A stretch of DNA of 6,621 nucleotides, taken from positions 1 through 6,621 of the forward strand of contig CAZXCK010000183.1 of the NCBI GenBank assembly GCA_964639225.1. The letters run 5' to 3'. The notes beneath the pieces were generated by a model that searched no databases, was not told the origin of the DNA, and worked only from the letters and a program-made list of their open reading frames with translations. The position numbers and the translations under genes were made by a program. Positions within the stretch are counted from its first letter, which is position 1; the number at the start of each line of letters is the position of its first letter. This document shows, piece by piece, positions 5,519 to 6,621 of the stretch. The DNA is from CAZXCK01 sp964639225. GTDB taxonomy: Bacteria > Chloroflexota > Anaerolineae > Aggregatilineales > Phototrophicaceae.

Positions 5519-5546
5519 CACAGGCGTGAACTCTTGGCTGTCTATT

Positions 5547-5552
5547 ATTGTA
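5547..5552 (-). promoter_or_regulatory. Weak -10-like element upstream of the three-module gene
   Basis: TACAAT on the minus strand matches five of six -10 bases and sits in an AT-rich patch 40 nt before ATG 5506. No good -35 is found at the usual spacing, so this is tentative. Confidence 0.28.
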
Positions 5553-5583
5553 GCCTATGTTGCCAATTGTGCCCGCAGCCCGT

Positions 5584-5620
5584 TTGCCGATTAGCAAGTG
5601 TATTCACAAGCTGCCGGCAA
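5584..5620. repeat. Interrupted dyad in the gap after the membrane glycosyltransferase gene
   Basis: The arms TTGCCG (5584-5589) and CGGCAA (5615-5620) enclose AGC-aa-GTG-tatt-CAC-aa-GCT (5593-5612), itself a near-symmetric dyad. It starts 18 nt after the stop of the upstream gene on the minus strand and lacks a T-run. It may be a weak terminator or an operator for the next gene. Confidence 0.4.
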
Positions 5621-5638
5621 TCTGAGATGCAGTCTCCG

Positions 5639-6621
5639 CTACTCGCCAACACGTTCGGGCAGGACCACCACCGCGTCGGGCGGCGCATCGGGCGGGGTGA
5701 AGATCAGATTGGCGTTGTGCAGACCATCATACTGGCCCAGCCGCAGCTCAAACGGACCGCCATCCGCCGGCACGTCGAACGCCATGCGAAACACATGAAT
5801 ATCCCCCACCCCCCAGAAATAACCGGGCAGCCCCTCACCGTGAACGATACGCACGCGCTCGCCACTGGCATCATGGACATGTATAAACGGCGTGTAAATC
5901 CGCTGCCACACCTCATCGGCGATGCCGTCCACGCGCCAGACGGTCGTCAGCGCCCAGTCGGTCCCGGCCCCAACCAGATCATAGCGCAGCAGACGCAGCC
6001 CCTGCTGCGATGGCACATCGAGCACAAGGCCGGGCAAATCGGCCTCGGCGGCAGGTGGCAGCGCGTCGATGCTGATGCGCGTGCCATCGGCCAGGCGCCG
6101 TTCTTCCACGCGCCGGGCGACTTCCGCCTGCGGCTCGTCCGCGCCGTTTACGGTGATATACAAGCCGCCCCGCGCCGGAATCGTGTAGAAGGCCGGGGCG
6201 CGTGTGTCTGTCAGAACCGGGAACAATCTGCCGGCAAAGCTGTTGGCGATCCACTCTGGCATGTCGGCATAGACCACACCACCCGGCGGCAGATGGCGCA
6301 GCAGCCTGTCGCCCAGCTCCAGACCATCGCCAACCGGCAGCGCGCCGAGTCCGTGTGCGCCGGGCCGGGCGGCGGTTTCCTGATAGTAGCGGGCGCTGTT
6401 GGTGAGCATCAGCGCGGCGAAGGGCAGCGCCAGCAGCAGCACGACGACAGCGCCCAACCGGCTGCGGTGCGGGCGCAGCGCCACACCGATGCCCCACGCG
6501 GCCAGCACATAACCGGCGGGCAGCGTCAGCAACTGGTAAGTGGGATGAACCGGATTCTCGGTGTAGCTCATGGCGAGGATGGGCAGACCAAACCACACCA
6601 GCGCGATGATGGCCGCGTCGC
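5639..6621 (-). CDS. Membrane glycosyltransferase-like protein, C-terminal part (5' end outside window)
   Basis: The frame is open to the window edge and ends at TAG 5639-5641, leaving about 326 residues of a larger protein. Counting from the first visible full codon (Asp), three hydrophobic helices are seen at roughly 2-19, 29-48 and 54-73, the last followed by a soluble region. HPTYQLLTLPAGYVLAAWG between helices one and two resembles the late transmembrane region of GT39/PMT-like (GT-C) lipid-linked-sugar glycosyltransferases. The ~250-residue tail should be extracytoplasmic. Its final ~110 residues (from LRLLRYDL at about 208, through TPFIHVHDASGERV and FELRLGQYDG) resemble a beta-sandwich I associate with the C-termini of Chloroflexota membrane glycosyltransferases. 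The catalytic Asp motif and most helices lie beyond the window, so activity cannot be judged. GTG at 6598 is an internal valine within a helix, not a start. The family call rests on pattern memory and is moderate. Confidence 0.75.
   Translation of the reverse strand, partial: DAAIIALVWFGLPILAMSYTENPVHPTYQLLTLPAGYVLAAWGIGVALRPHRSRLGAVVVLLLALPFAALMLTNSARYYQETAARPGAHGLGALPVGDGLELGDRLLRHLPPGGVVYADMPEWIANSFAGRLFPVLTDTRAPAFYTIPARGGLYITVNGADEPQAEVARRVEERRLADGTRISIDALPPAAEADLPGLVLDVPSQQGLRLLRYDLVGAGTDWALTTVWRVDGIADEVWQRIYTPFIHVHDASGERVRIVHGEGLPGYFWGVGDIHVFRMAFDVPADGGPFELRLGQYDGLHNANLIFTPPDAPPDAVVVLPERVGE

Noticed and set aside
5507..5521. GTG start at 5521 for the exported three-module protein
   Set aside because: The extra five codons contain the AAGGAG ribosome site that is ideally spaced for ATG 5506, and the signal peptide begins naturally at that ATG.
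1..6621. A new multi-gene defence, secretion or biosynthetic system
   Set aside because: The genes are of unrelated families, split between two strands with terminator-like hairpins between several of them. No nuclease, helicase, transposase, toxin or partner set is present in this window.

Overview
This is a GC-rich bacterial window with dense genes, short intergenic gaps and clear Shine-Dalgarno sites. The gene style suggests Chloroflexota, probably Anaerolineae or a related class. The main clues are a membrane-glycosyltransferase C-terminus with an external beta-sandwich, a secreted protein with Trp-containing Ig-like modules joined by a Pro/Glu linker, and a YbjN-domain protein with an acidic tail. 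This placement is an inference from protein style; the window holds no rRNA or other marker gene.

Plus strand, 1-2557. The window opens in the last third of a GT4-type glycosyltransferase. After a 104-bp gap comes a secreted ten-unit TPR protein that probably starts at TTG. A strong 11-bp hairpin separates it from a PPP-like metallophosphoesterase.

Minus strand, 2568-6621, read from high to low coordinates. First is the C-terminal part of a polytopic membrane glycosyltransferase-like protein, cut by the window edge. Next is an exported three-module protein whose start should be ATG at 5506. Then comes an OsmC peroxiredoxin. Last is a probable two-gene unit of a small disordered protein followed by a YbjN-domain protein. 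The YbjN gene ends 10 bp from the end of the phosphoesterase gene, so these two converge.

The genes look like ordinary housekeeping, envelope and stress functions. I see no mobile element, CRISPR array, tRNA, rRNA, toxin-antitoxin pair or defence locus, and nothing that amounts to a new multi-gene system. The more unusual signals are structural: two adjacent inverted repeats between osmC and the small ORF, one flanking a plausible promoter; a nested dyad in the putative osmC leader; and an altered fourth motif in the phosphoesterase.
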